This document shows positions 33,122 to 43,851 of a stretch of DNA of 64,000 nt, in pieces. Under the pieces are notes generated by a model, which saw only the letters and a list, made by a program, of their open reading frames with translations, made no database searches and was not told where the DNA came from. Position numbers and translations under genes: made by a program. How positions within the stretch are numbered: the stretch's first letter is position 1; each line of letters starts with the position of its first letter. This DNA is from Manduca sexta (lineage: Eukaryota; Arthropoda; Insecta; Lepidoptera; Sphingidae). The stretch is from contig NC_051118.1 in the NCBI RefSeq assembly GCF_014839805.1, forward strand, positions 9,602,391 through 9,666,390. Direction: 5' to 3'.

Positions 33122-33840
33122 TTAGATTTGATTACAATAGGCATGGCAAAAACGCCGGAAAGCACGGAAATTCCGTCTAGTCTCAACAAGGTCCATGTAG
33201 TATACAACCCCAGATGTTATTTGCATACTGTTTAACATGATGTTGCGCTCTTCATGCCAGAGACCACACTCCCAAAGTACGTGATGAGCAGATTGTTCAA
33301 CCTCGTAACCAGGTGTAGAGCATGGGCACGCAGGAGAATCAACCAGCCTAAATGAGAACAGTTTACCCTTAAAATTACCATGGCCGGTAAGAAATTGCGA
33401 TACACAGTAATCTATTTCTAGCCAAGTTTTAATTAGGCGATCGCGAACGTACGGAAAGTATTTATATAAATGACGCCCTTTCGAAGACGAGTCCCACCTA
33501 CATTGCCATTCATTTAATAACTCGTTGTGTACATCAGTGTGCGTTTTAAATAGTCTATCGATTCTTAAGAGCTCGCGAGACGTAAGAAACTTTTTATCCA
33601 TATCCTCTCTGGTTGAGTAATACATAGCGGCGCGACGCTGTACCTCCAAATCGACAGGGAGTACACCCGCGAGGACAGGCAAAGCTTCTGTACTAACAGT
33701 TCTATACGCCTTGCACAAGAATATCAACGCCAATCGTTGACTCTGGAGCAGTTTCCTGCGCACAGCACCGATAGTTGCCCTATCGGCCCATACAGGTGAT
33801 CCGTATGTAATGCAAGCTAAGTAAGTCGCTCCATAGTCAT
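33122..33840 (-). pseudogene. C-terminal part of an R1-like non-LTR retrotransposon ORF2
   Basis: Read on the minus strand, sequence from about 33840 encodes YLACITYGSPVWADRATIGA and then 213 residues to a stop at 33122, ending in a Cys/His-rich segment (SPACPC..GYEVEQSAHHVLWECGLWHEER). This is the region after the reverse transcriptase core in R1-clade elements. The endonuclease and most of the polymerase are absent, so the copy is 5'-truncated, as LINE copies usually are. The open stretch has no internal stops, suggesting a fairly young insertion. Sequence to about 32870 may be its 3' UTR. Confidence 0.8.
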
Positions 33841-33879
33841 ATCATCATTACGCTTTACACTTGCGGGATAGGCACATGT

Positions 33880-34065
33880 ATAATTTTGGCCGGGAGCATG
33901 TCTACTGCGGCAGACGCAGCGTACGCAGGCCCCCTACGAGATGGACCGACGATCTGGTGAGGATCGCCGGAGTCCGGTGGATGAAGGCGGCCCAGAACCG
34001 GTCCCTGTGGCGCTCAATAGGGGAGGCCTGTGTCCAGCAGTGGACGATTCCCGGCTGAAATGATG
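33880..34065 (+). repeat. Non-LTR retrotransposon 3' stub
   Basis: Encodes RRPPTRWTDDLVRIAGVRWM then AAQNRSLWRSIGEACVQQW, the C-terminal signature of insect LINEs of the RTE-like sort. A reverse-complement relative is at 30587-30675 and a diverged one at 52978-53096. Confidence 0.75.
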
Positions 34066-34336
34066 ATGTCTATTGCCATTTACCGAGGAGTTGCAGCCTC
34101 CGAGTTGGTACTGAGCAGGAAAATTTAAAGTCGATTGGGCTGACCCAGGTATCTATGATCTTAAGGCGGCCATTTTTATAATAATAACTTGATAAAAAAT
34201 TAGGATGGTCTTGATGGCAAATTATAGATTGTTCATTGCCTCACTAGTTTAGTGGCACTTCGGTTGGGAACCGTGAATTTTCAGCTTCGATTATGAGATA
34301 GACAACAAAATTGGTAATTTTCTATTTTGGAAATAT

Positions 34337-34601
34337 ACCTCCCCGGTTCAAAATCCAAGAGCACGCACCACAGACTTTTCTAAAATGATGTGAGTATTCT
34401 TTGTGAATTATCGATTGCTTTGACAGTGAAGGAAAACATTGTAAGGAAACATGCTTACCTCAGAAGTTATTTAAACGTATTTTGAGGGTATGTGAAGTCC
34501 GCCAATCTTAACTAAACCTGAGTGGTGGACTTACGCCTAATCCCTGTCAGTAGTAAAGGAAGCCCGTGCTCAGCAGTGACAGTATATAATACAGGGCTGA
34601 T
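34337..34601 (+). repeat. SINE family C, plus strand
   Basis: 'ccccggttcaaaatccaaga', 'gacagtgaaggaaaacattg' and 'gacagtatataatacagggc'. A tRNA-like head may begin near 34235 ('ttgcctcactagtttagtgg'). Confidence 0.75.
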
Positions 34602-35261
34602 ATTATTATATTATATATAGATAGATATTTGTATCAGCTCCAAATTGAACCTGTGTTTCCTCCCCAACTGTGCAAAGGCTCAAATAAGAAATCTTACCAA
34701 ACAACGCAAAATTAAACTCAGACCACAACCTTCAAATGGAACAAATTACGCGACGCACATTACCCCCTTTATCACAGTCGGTTGAATATAAAGGCGTTCA
34801 TTAGTTTTGTTTTGGAACTAGAAACGTCTGGTGTCTGTGCCTGATATTTCGTTACGTAGATGGCTGTCATTATGATTCGGGTTTTGTTTTTTCTCCCAAA
34901 AACGCATTTAATAGTAAAATTAGCTTAGTTCGCAGCTCTGTCTGTGATAATATTTGTATACCTTATTATATTTAAACTTTGTAGCCGGGGTGAGGGGTTT
35001 TCAGTAAATAACAACAGGTGTGACCACTAGTAAGTACTATATAACAATGAACACAGGTTTACATTGTGCAGAGACCCAGAAAGATCCAGACGAGTGGATG
35101 CAGTTGTATACTCGCAATAATTAAGTCTTGTTAGAATAATTATAAACAAAATTGTAAACCTTATATAGTTTCACGGGTTTGTAAACCATAGTGCGATATA
35201 ATTCTATGCTGGCGCCATTTATTGAGATTACAAGAAAACTTTGTGTTACAACTTATGTTTT
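34602..35261. other. Intergenic, nothing recognised
   Basis: AT-rich; no motif-bearing open frame. Confidence 0.35.
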
Positions 35262-35553
35262 TTGCATTGCTCTGAATGATGAGACGAGCTTGCCGTTCGC
35301 CTGATGGTAAGAGAACGCTCATAAACAGTAGAAACATACCTTGAATTACAAATTATTTTTTGGTATTCCACAGCGCTCGCTATCCTGAGACATGAGATAT
35401 TAAGTTTTATTATGTCCAGTAATTACACTGGCTACAATGTCCTTTAAAACAAAACAGAACACTGATTACACACTGCTGCTTGGCGGTAGAAATAGATATT
35501 GAAGTGGTACCTACCCAGGCGGACTCTCCCATATGGGAGACGTAGGTCTGTTA
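35262..35553 (-). repeat. Repeat family D
   Basis: 'gacgagcttgccgttcgcct' and 'gcggactctcccatatggga' delimit an about 290-bp copy. Confidence 0.75.
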
Positions 35554-35579
35554 CAGTTACTTCTTACTGATATAAATGC

Positions 35580-35756
35580 GTAAGTATATAAAAATGATTT
35601 TTATATTTATTAGAAGTAAGTAGAAACTGATGACGGATTTGGATGAAATTGGGTACAAAAATAAATAATAATATTCCGCTGTAACACAGGCACTATTAAA
35701 CAAAATTGCGAAACAGGATTGTATTAAAGTTCCCGGAATCGCCAGCGGAAGTTAGC
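35580..35756 (+). repeat. Decayed Helitron-like repeat
   Basis: 'gatgacggatttggatgaaa' and the end 'cggaatcgccagcggaagtt' plus AGC resemble the family layout; the terminal CTAG is lost. Confidence 0.4.
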
Positions 35757-36171
35757 ACTTAATACATTTTAGTGGTTTATTTTTCCATTCGCAGTTGTTT
35801 GGCATGTCGCCCATTCGCTAATCTGTTTAAGCAATTACATCATGTTCTGTTCTATGTAAAATAAACATGTGTTACTTGTTTTAAAAACATATTTCGATGG
35901 CTTCTAAGTGTAACATTGTTATTGAAAAAAAAATCCTTATGTAGGCACTGTTCACTACCAAACCCATTAAGAAAATCTTTATTTAGTATCTTTTTTAATC
36001 TGTTTGTACGTTACAGTACCTAGATAATGGAACGCCAAAAAAGTGAATATAGCTATGTTTCAGATACGGTAGTTTACTTCGGAACCATTGATCTATATAT
36101 TTTACAAACTTTACTTCATTAACGATTTGTCCATGACCGTAACACATTGTGTTCATTGATAGCGCCATCTT

Positions 36172-36366
36172 ATAAAGTGTAGAAAACATCATAGTGGCCC
36201 ACGTAAGTGTCGCGTTTCGGGATCAGCCTGTGTATATCCGGTTTTACAGGGGCTGGTATAATGGTGTTATTAGCAGGGATAAATATCTCGTCAGTCAACA
36301 ATCTATCTGGACTTCATCCCACTTACCATCAGGTGCAGTAGGAGCACTTTACATCTCACGTATATA
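36172..36366 (+). repeat. Dispersed repeat family B
   Basis: 'catagtggcccacgtaagtg', 'gggatcagcctgtgtatatc' and 'cttaccatcaggtgcagtag'. Confidence 0.75.
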
Positions 36367-36905
36367 AAAATATAGACAAATTCACAGTTGTTTTATAATT
36401 TTCATGTCATTATAAGTATTAAAAAATACCAATACGTAATAGAAAAAAGTTGTGGTAGATCCTAGACTAGCTGATACATGTGAGCTGCCAATACTTAGTA
36501 CATTAAGTATTTCTACGTGGCCTTTTTTATAATAACAGTAACGTGTAGACACAGCCTAATGCGAAGTACTTTAGAAATTGAGTTAAAAAAAAAAAAATTC
36601 TAATCAGGTGTTCTAGAGAAAATCGAAGCTAGATATCCTGAAATGGCACTAGTTTAACTAGAATCCCCCCTCCCCTACACACGGTAACAAGGTATTTTTC
36701 CCAGAAGGTAAAACAAGAGCATTAACATAACAGCGCGGGGATTCCTTTGTTCCTTATGAACAGCGGTTTTCCTCTACCGTCATTGTTAAGGCATGTCTAC
36801 ATGGAAATAAATAAAATGAAGACTATAAATACATACATTTACTAAATATATCCATTTTGGTATATTTTTCGTAACCATAAAGTAAAGATGCTTACATACA
36901 TACAT

Positions 36906-37210
36906 AGTATCACGCTTCTATCCCATAGAGGTAGGCAGAGGCTATGGATTGCCACTTTGCACGATTCTGGCAAGTTTGTATGTTTGTTGGAAGTAAAAGC
37001 AGAAACAACTGAACGGATTTAGACGAAGTTAGATACATGGGTAGAATATACACTGGATATACACATAGGCTATTTTTTATCTCGGTTATTTGCTCCCACG
37101 GGAACTAATAGATTGTTTAAATTTATTTTATAGATGGCGTTGTCATTGAAGGTTTCAAGAATTTTTGTAGCGGAAAAGGTTTTGACTCGGACGAAGCCAC
37201 GAGTAATATC
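36906..37210 (+). repeat. LINE stub (36906-36975) followed by decayed Helitron-like repeat
   Basis: 'ggcagaggctatggattgcc' and 'tttgcacgattctggc' are the LINE tail also seen at 12399-12489. From about 36990, 'acaactgaacggatttagac' and 'ggacgaagccacgagtaata' follow the Helitron-like layout. Confidence 0.55.
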
Positions 37211-37666
37211 CAATTAACAGTAATTTACAATTCTATTGTCCTCTTACCTCTCAAAATAGCTTTTTTTTTTTTTTTTTTTAGTTCCATTATGCTTCGCTTT
37301 TTAATCTTACTCTCGAATCGCTGTATTAAAAAAAGTACCTCTTAAATATATTTTATTAAGTACCATATTTCTTAAACTATAATAATATGATCTTGAAGCC
37401 TGCACTGTGCAGTGAACCTGCGAAATTTGATTTTAAGCCTCGTCCAAAATCCATCCTATAATTTCGTTTCCTTAGCGCGAATTATAATTTTATTTTGTGC
37501 CGTAAAATATCCTTGTAAATTGAGAAAGAAAAATCCAATTTTAGATTCGAAACCAGGACCACCCAATCTACAATCTATATTACTCTTTAGTCCTGTTTAT
37601 AGATGCTATAACTAGATTAAGGGACTACGTTGTGGCAAAATAGTAAATACTTAAAACAGTAAAACA

Positions 37667-37868
37667 TGTTAAGGTCTGGACATAATCCTGTGGTTCGTAA
37701 GCTTGTTTGAGGTCTGGAACTAAGTCGACTACTTTATTACAATCTCTTAGTTTGTACATATGATTAAATAAATATTAACAATGTTTCTATTTGTGTTTCT
37801 GTGAGCTGCTATATACACATATTTGGATAATGTATAAAGCCTGAGTCGGTCGAAATTATTATACACGC
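37667..37868 (-). repeat. Repeat family G, copy 2, with SINE A piece
   Basis: The reverse complement matches 15004-15196 almost throughout. A SINE A piece ('tatccccgaaggtggcagag') follows at about 37878-37905 on the same side as in copy 1. Confidence 0.8.
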
Positions 37869-38059
37869 TCACGCTTTTTATCCCCGAAGGTGGCAGAGGT
37901 GTAAGTGGAGTATCCATTTTCTACAAACCCATTATCATTTTGCCAAACTTGGGATTTCAAACCAAGATCTTAGAGTGGAAGTCATACCGCACACGAAATA
38001 TGACTAAGCCAGCAAGGCAATAATAAGAGTTCCTCAAGTGATCGCAATTATCATTATTA

Positions 38060-38345
38060 TTCAAATTAGTTATTACTCGGGGCTTCGCCCACGTGAAAGG
38101 GTTTTTCCGGGATAAAAATCCTGCTATACATTTTCCAGGGATAAAAATGTTTGGAGAATTCCACCACGGTATCCCCTGCCTGTCGTAAGAGGCGACTAAT
38201 AGGGGCCACGAAGGGAGTCGAAAAAAAACAAAAAAAAAAAGGGATAAAAAATGTCCTGAGTTCTTTTCATGGTCACAAACTATCTCCATATGTTTGATCG
38301 AAAACCGTTCGGTTGTTTTTGAGTTTATTCATTTCAGAATAAAGA
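38060..38345 (-). repeat. Helitron-like repeat split by a retroposed stub
   Basis: 'cggggcttcgcccacgtgaa' and 'ccgggataaaaatcctgcta' at the left and 'cacaaactatctccatatgt' at the right are one repeat, broken at 38150-38240. Confidence 0.65.
38150..38240 (+). mobile_element. Retroposed LINE 3' stub with poly(A) and target duplication
   Basis: 'ccacggtatcccctgcctgt', 'cgtaagaggcgactaatagg' and an A-rich tail (38220-38240). Flanks are GGGATAAAAATG (38138-38149) and GGGATAAAAAATG (38241-38253), a target-site duplication with one extra A. Confidence 0.7.
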
Positions 38346-38404
38346 TTTTTAACCATAAATAAAACCGCCTTTAAAAGCCGTTACAAACCAAAAAATAATT
38401 TAAC

Positions 38405-38520
38405 GTTACCTATATACTAGTTATCAATTTTGGAGTCGGTGTCTAAATCGCGTCACAAACACACAAAAAACATACAGTCGAATTAAGAACCTCCCCTTTT
38501 TTGAAGTCGATTAAAAACAA
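38405..38520 (-). repeat. Repeat family H, minus strand
   Basis: 'caattttggagtcggtgtct' to 'ttttttgaagtcgattaaaa' is the reversed arrangement of 15630-15830, with the middle shortened. Confidence 0.6.
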
Positions 38521-38897
38521 GGACAGACACGGCGGGGGATTTTGTTTTATAGTATTATGTAAAAGAATCTTAGTAATACGTAGTACATATACGTAATAAT
38601 ACGTACTTAATATTTTATATACTGGGTTTTGCTAGCGGCTTCACCTACGTGAAAATCTTTCACAAAGTAAAAGTATCATTTTGTTCTTTCTGGGATAGAA
38701 AGAAACCTCTTTTACGTTAGTCTGCGACATTGTTATAGCTGAGTGCCAAATTGCATCTAAACCTGCTGAGCTGTTATTTACAACATTTACTACTAACAGA
38801 CATCCAAACATCCATAGTCTAGTATTTTTCCAAGTATTAAGATAAATAACTATGGATGTGGTGGCATGTGAATAAGCCCTTACCTTTACCAGGACTT

Positions 38898-38904
38898 TAT
38901 ATAG
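38898..38904 (+). promoter_or_regulatory. TATA-like box of the second Kazal gene
   Basis: TATATAG lies 63 nt before the ATG at 38961, close to the 65-nt spacing in the paralogue. Confidence 0.5.
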
Positions 38905-38960
38905 AGTGGTTTAAGGTAAGTAACATCATAACGAGTCTCTTTGACTACAGTGAAATCATA

Positions 38961-41900
38961 ATGAAGTTTTTTGGTATGTATTTTTTTACTAATAATATTT
39001 TGGTGGCAGTTGTATTATGGTACGACTGCTGGGTTCTTAGGTTCGACTCCTGATAAAGTAATATTGGGGTTTTCTGCTCAGTAGCCCGGCAAATAAGCTG
39101 GTACCTGATTACGTAGGACCTAACATAGTTGGCAGGAGAGGTACGAGCTATCAAGCAGCAGTTACTGACCCCCCCAACACACCACTCTTTGCAATCATAG
39201 GAAAGAATGTGATCGAGTACACGTTTGTAACCAAATTTAAAAAAATAAGAAAAGTTTATGTGTAACATTTCTGCCTACCCTTAATAATAGAGAAGGCGCG
39301 ATCCTGTATGTTTATTTTTCTTTCTTCAGTTTTCGCTCTTCTACTGATCCTGGGTACAGTAATGCTGGCCTCAGCTGCTAAGCCGTGTAATTGTCCCACA
39401 GCGTACAGACCTGTGTGTGGCACTAATGGAGTCACTTACACCAACTGGTGCCAGTGAGTAGCGACATCTGTTATTTATAACCGGAAACAAATGTTGTTAA
39501 TTTTTCCATTTTCAATTATATGACCTAAATCATCTCTGAAGCCGTAACGGGTAATGTTTTTATCTTATAAACTATATACGTTATATTTATTTTTTTGTTA
39601 TACTTTTATGATTTACAAGAAAGTGTTTAACATAAAATAGCCTCAAATTTCATTGATCTGTCACTGAGCATAAAACCAACACATATATATTATGTATAAT
39701 ATTAAACACACACACACACACACATACACCCATACATTACACATTTATCGCCGAAGATGTATGCAGAGGCGCAACGAGGGCACCCACTTTTCGCCAAATG
39801 TGTTCCGTCCCATGATGTGATTTACAATATTAAATAGCACATTATATAACACGCTTTGCTACTGTATGTAATTTAATATTTCACGTTTTCCTAAAGGGTT
39901 TTAGGAAATATGACATTTGCACAAGTCCTAGTATATCTCACGGCTTCCTCATATAGTGTAATCATATAGTTTCTTTTTTGTTCGAACAAGGTAATCTTTG
40001 AAAGAGCTGTTCTGATTTTAAAAATCATAGAAATCTATTGGCTTGAAAATATAACATAAGCGAAGCCATACCCGAAATTTTAAATTCTTGTTTTTTTTTT
40101 TAATTATACAGTTTTAATTTAACTTAGTCCGCACTTCAAGTAATTAACTAGTATAAGGGCGCATAGTTGTGGAATTCAATGTAGTTTTAAGTTTGTACAT
40201 TTTATATAATTTTTTATTGTAATCTGTTTTGCGTCTCAGTTTGCGTACCAAAATAAAGAGGTAGCGTATCGCACATAAAATTAATACCTTATTAATATTA
40301 GTTTTTAATTTTTTAAGTAAAGCCGCAGTTTATGAAGCATATTTTATAAAATAAATTTTGAAGCCGCAGTTCACGAAGCATATTTTGTAAAATAAAGATA
40401 AAGTACGGTTAATGATCGCTTCAGTAACTTTCAGAACATCCAAGAGTCGTGTAATATTTCAGCGGGCGAACTTATCTTCCAGTAATATTCACGGTTCAAA
40501 CTTTTAATAAGCCGTGTAATAACCGTAAAGTAAACCTTAAAATTATTAACAATTTTCAGCTAAGTCTTCATTGTTGAGTTATATTATAGTTATTTTCTTC
40601 TTGGAAAGCTTATAGACTATAACAGGTATAATTCCTAGGTCTTGGTTCAGTCTGAGTAAATGTTACTCTTTTTTATTACTTTCAATGACGAGACGGGCTT
40701 GCCGTTCACCTGATGGTAAGCGATACGTCCGCCCATAAATAGTACAAATACCATCCAACACCTTGAATTACAAAGTATTGTTTGGTATTCCACTGCGCTC
40801 GCCATCCTGAGACATGAGATGTTAAGTCTTATGTCCAGTAGTTCGGCTACAATATCTTCAAACCGGAACACAACAGTGACCAAACACTGCTCCTTAGCGG
40901 CAGAAATAGCCATTGTGGTGGTTTTATCCAGGCGGACTCTCACATATGAGAGACCTACCACCAGTAAACCGCCTACCGTATTAAAGTCATCAATTAATGT
41001 ATAAGCCGACCAAATACAAAAGCCACTCTAATCTATGCTCCCAAATAAAATGAGTACTATCTACATTAGCTGTTTTCACTGTATCTATCAAATTAAATTT
41101 ATTTGAAACTTGTGTAACATGTGAATAACTTAAATTCAAACAGGACACAATTGTGTCGACTGGCAAGGATCAATTATCTGTCGTAGTCACCCTATCTGAA
41201 CCCCACTCCAACTTAAAATTAGGTATGGTAGGGTCATATTGCTGTGCTTTTATAAAAATACTGATTATAATACGTTAGGTCACTGTAAAAAAGACTCACC
41301 TCTCATTACATAATGGGACGGAATACCACACACTTAAAACATAATGAAAAGTAGGTGCACTGGTTTGCACTTCTGCCTGCCCCGGGTTTATAGGTGTGTA
41401 TGTGTGTGACTTAGGTACCATTAAGGATCCAGTTAACCAAGTTCTAGCCTTTCTTTCCAAGAGCCTTTTCTGCTGGTGGTAATATATATTTTTTATTTGT
41501 CCAGATAGCGACCACCATATAAAAGGTGATAAAATCCGTCATAATGGCTCACGTAAATGTTGCATTTTGGGATCAGCCTGTGTATATCCGGTTCTAACAG
41601 GCCGCCATATAATGTGTCAACTGCCGAGGGGTAATCATCTCGTCAGTCGACATTCTATCGAACTCCACTCCACTTACCATCAGGTGCAATGGAGTCACTC
41701 TGCCATCCACGTATAAAAATAAAGAAGAAATCACGCTATTCTGCTTTTGTCAAGAATCTTCTACTAAAAATATTAGTTCATTAATCTTAATGTAAAAAAT
41801 ATTCAGAGAATTCCAGTTCCCTTCTGATATAAACTTAATTAATTGTTATCTTGACAAATTGCCCTAAGATAATAAAAGTTACTGTAGTGGTGCCGTTAAA

Positions 41901-42616
41901 TATAGTTAGTAAAACGAACTTAAGAAAGAAATACTTTTTTAAATTTCACGCTTAAATAAACCACAAAGAGTTTGCTTTGTTTTGTGTAAAGAGGAATTAG
42001 CTCGATTAAAATTAATATGAAGAGTTTATTTGAATTTTTTATTTATTTTATTTATTCAGCTATTTTTTTGCTGGTTAGAATTGTTACAGCTTTATATAAA
42101 AATACATTTTATTCATCTATATATATCATTATATTACGCTGAAGAGTTTATTTGTTTGAACGCGCGAGTCTTAGGAACTACTGTTGCAATTAAAAAAAAT
42201 GTCTTAGTGTTGGATAGCTCATTTGTAGAAAGGCTATAGAAAAATATTGAGAATTTACGTAATTCCTTTTAAGAGTTTTCGTTGCGTTCACCGAGTAAAC
42301 GGTAAACATTATTTAATAATTGTTCCTCTAAAAAGTTCTAGAAACATATTATAAAACAAAGTGCCCGCTGTATCTTTATCCCGGAAACCTCTCACGCGGG
42401 CGGATTCGCGAGCAAAAGCTAGTATTACATATAAATATCTGTCAATTATATTTTATATCTTTTTGTTGAGCCAACGTGGTGGACGGCAACCTTCTCGACA
42501 TAACCTCAAATGTTGAAGTTAATTTAGTTAGACAAGCAAGATAGATGGCACTATATACAATTTTTTCCAGGTTAAAGTGTAGCGGAGAAATGTTAGCACA
42601 CAGAGGTCCGTGCTAG
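38961..42616 (+). CDS. Secreted Kazal-type protease inhibitor, classical six-cysteine form
   Basis: Exons 38961-38973, 39330-39453 and 42571-42616 (183 nt, 60 residues). Exon 1 is 13 nt (MKFF plus one base), exon 2 holds the rest of a signal peptide ending ..LASAA and most of the Kazal domain (CNCPTAYRPVCGTNGVTYTN then WC), and exon 3 ends MLAHRGPC and TAG. Donors GTATGT and GTGAGT and acceptors TTCTTCAG and TTTTCCAG fit consensus, and phases agree. The PVCGTNGVTY core is diagnostic of Kazal inhibitors, which block extracellular serine proteases. By family rule P1 is Thr, as reported for some silk-associated lepidopteran inhibitors that act on subtilisin-like proteases; a role in silk or microbial defence is inference only. 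Exon order, phases and promoter spacing match the paralogue about 13 kb upstream. Intron 2 is 3.1 kb and full of repeats. Confidence 0.88.
39001..39087 (+). repeat. SINE family A head in intron 1 of the second Kazal gene
   Basis: 'ggtggcagttgtattatggt' and 'cttaggttcgactcctgata' are A-box and B-box-like regions, followed by 'attggggttttctgctcagt'. Confidence 0.6.
39706..39822. repeat. (AC)n microsatellite and SINE A fragment
   Basis: An AC run lies at about 39708-39725. Then 'cacatttatcgccgaagatg' to 'tgttccgtcccatgatgtga' (39734-39822) is a family A tail on the minus strand. Confidence 0.7.
40669..40966 (-). repeat. Repeat family D
   Basis: 'gacgagacgggcttgccgtt' to 'ggactctcacatatgagaga', inside intron 2 of the second Kazal gene. 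The 104-codon frame is repeat-derived. Confidence 0.75.
41141..41251 (+). repeat. Family B, partial
   Basis: 'acaattgtgtcgactggcaa' and 'tgaaccccactccaacttaa' are the second half of the family. Confidence 0.55.
41508..41722 (+). repeat. Dispersed repeat family B
   Basis: 'gatagcgaccaccatataaa', 'gggatcagcctgtgtatatc' and 'cttaccatcaggtgcaatgg'. Confidence 0.75.
42116..42422 (+). mobile_element. Short Helitron-like element in a Kazal intron
   Basis: Begins TCTATATATATCATTATATT, has 'gctgaagagtttatttgttt', and ends 'cgcgggcggattcgcgagca' then AAAGCTAG. It ends 148 bp before the last Kazal exon. Confidence 0.65.
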
Positions 42617-42765
42617 TGCAGTAGTGGCTGAAGAAATATATCAGGAAATAAGTAACCATTTTATAATCTTATGATGTAGTAACGAGCATGGCTGATTAAG
42701 CACGATGTGTAAAGGCATTCAATCGGTGAAAATTCAAAGAACTTTTACTTAATAATGTATTAAGA

Positions 42766-42771
42766 AATAAA
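42766..42771 (+). terminator. Polyadenylation signal of the second Kazal gene
   Basis: AATAAA 150 nt after the stop codon, followed by a T-rich stretch and a second AATAAA. Confidence 0.6.
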
Positions 42772-42843
42772 GTTTATTATTGATATTTTAATAAATAAAT
42801 GTACCTTAATTCTTGAGTTTTTCATTTATATGTCATTAGTATA

Positions 42844-43000
42844 CTCACCTTTATTAGGAAAGGAGTAAACAGCTATGCTAAGTTTTCTATTTTAAAAATG
42901 GAAATTCCGCATAGGGAAAATGCCGACCTCTATTAGGAAAGGAGTAAACACCTATGCTAGGTTTTCTATTTCAAAGTGGAAATTCAGTATAGGGAAAATT
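42844..43000. repeat. Tandem duplication, ~80-bp unit
   Basis: 'attaggaaaggagtaaacag' to 'gcatagggaaaatg' is repeated once with a few changes, just downstream of the second Kazal gene. Confidence 0.8.
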
Positions 43001-43595
43001 TGGAAATTGCAGAAATCGGTTATTTGGTACCACACTGGGTGAGTATCTGAGTACGTATGTCTGTAGGTACTCACCTAACTATAAAATTCTTCGTAATAAG
43101 TTTTATTTACTGTAAATTATGTTTACCACCCAATTTGAGGCCAATAAATTTTTTTTTTTATTTCGAACTCCGTGCATAAGTCATCTGTCAGCCTTATCTT
43201 AAAGATAAAGGCGTGAGCTTATATATGTTTATTTCCGTCTTGAAATTTGTAATATACCCAAAATCCGATCAAGGACCTAAACCATAAAACTTATAGAGTA
43301 CAGTCCTCCTATCATAAGATCAAGACCACCACCTTAATTGCTTGAAACATTTAAGGATACACCACTTAACTTTGGATGTAGGTGTACATAATTTATATCT
43401 CCAACATATAGGCCTTCAAGAGACCTGGCACCGCCTGACAGCATAAACCACTATACCCGGCTAAGTAGAAGATCATAAAATAGCCTAGAAGCGTCGTCAG
43501 CGACAGCTCCTATTTATTTTGGTCGGATTACACGCGGATTAGATTTATTACTCAGGAGGCACGCGATACTAGTGCTAGTTGGTGGAGTTATAAAT
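43001..43595. other. Intergenic, nothing firm
   Basis: No repeat family member or intact exon recognised. It could contain upstream parts of the decayed receptor-like fragment that follows. Confidence 0.3.
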
Positions 43596-43851
43596 TTGGT
43601 AATTATATGCTCTATGGGTTATATATTATGTGGAAATGGAACGTTAGTTGAGGCATGGAATGGAACGTATTGTGCGTGAATGCGATGAAAGAGAGATGGC
43701 AGACGAAGTTTGGAATTGGTAAGCTAACGACATAGATTACAAGGAATATCCCACCTACATGCGTGGCATTGTCATTCTCATAAGTCAAGACCTGCAGAAG
43801 ACATTTAATATTCCTACAATTTAACGGTTTTTGAGCTACCTTTCACGACTA
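43596..43851 (+). pseudogene. Possible decayed odorant-receptor-like fragment (weak)
   Basis: One frame (from 43596) reads LVIICSMGYILCGNGTLVEA. After a shift, another frame (from about 43675) reads RECDEREMADEVWNW, then across a stop IDYKEYPTYMRGIVILISQD and LQKTFNIPTI, then after another stop RFLSYLSRL. The order of a hydrophobic helix ending near 'gn.l.ea', a 'aD.vWn' segment, a 'y...i.ili..s.k' helix and a 'FlS.ls.lyS' end resembles the C-terminal third of insect odorant receptors. The evidence is pattern memory alone, with two stops and one frameshift, so this may be chance. No intact copy was seen nearby. Confidence 0.25.

Noticed and set aside
39901..39960. Alternative last exon for the second Kazal gene
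   Set aside because: An acceptor here would give a tail without the final cysteine and with wrong Cys spacing; the exon at 42571-42616 fits the family exactly.
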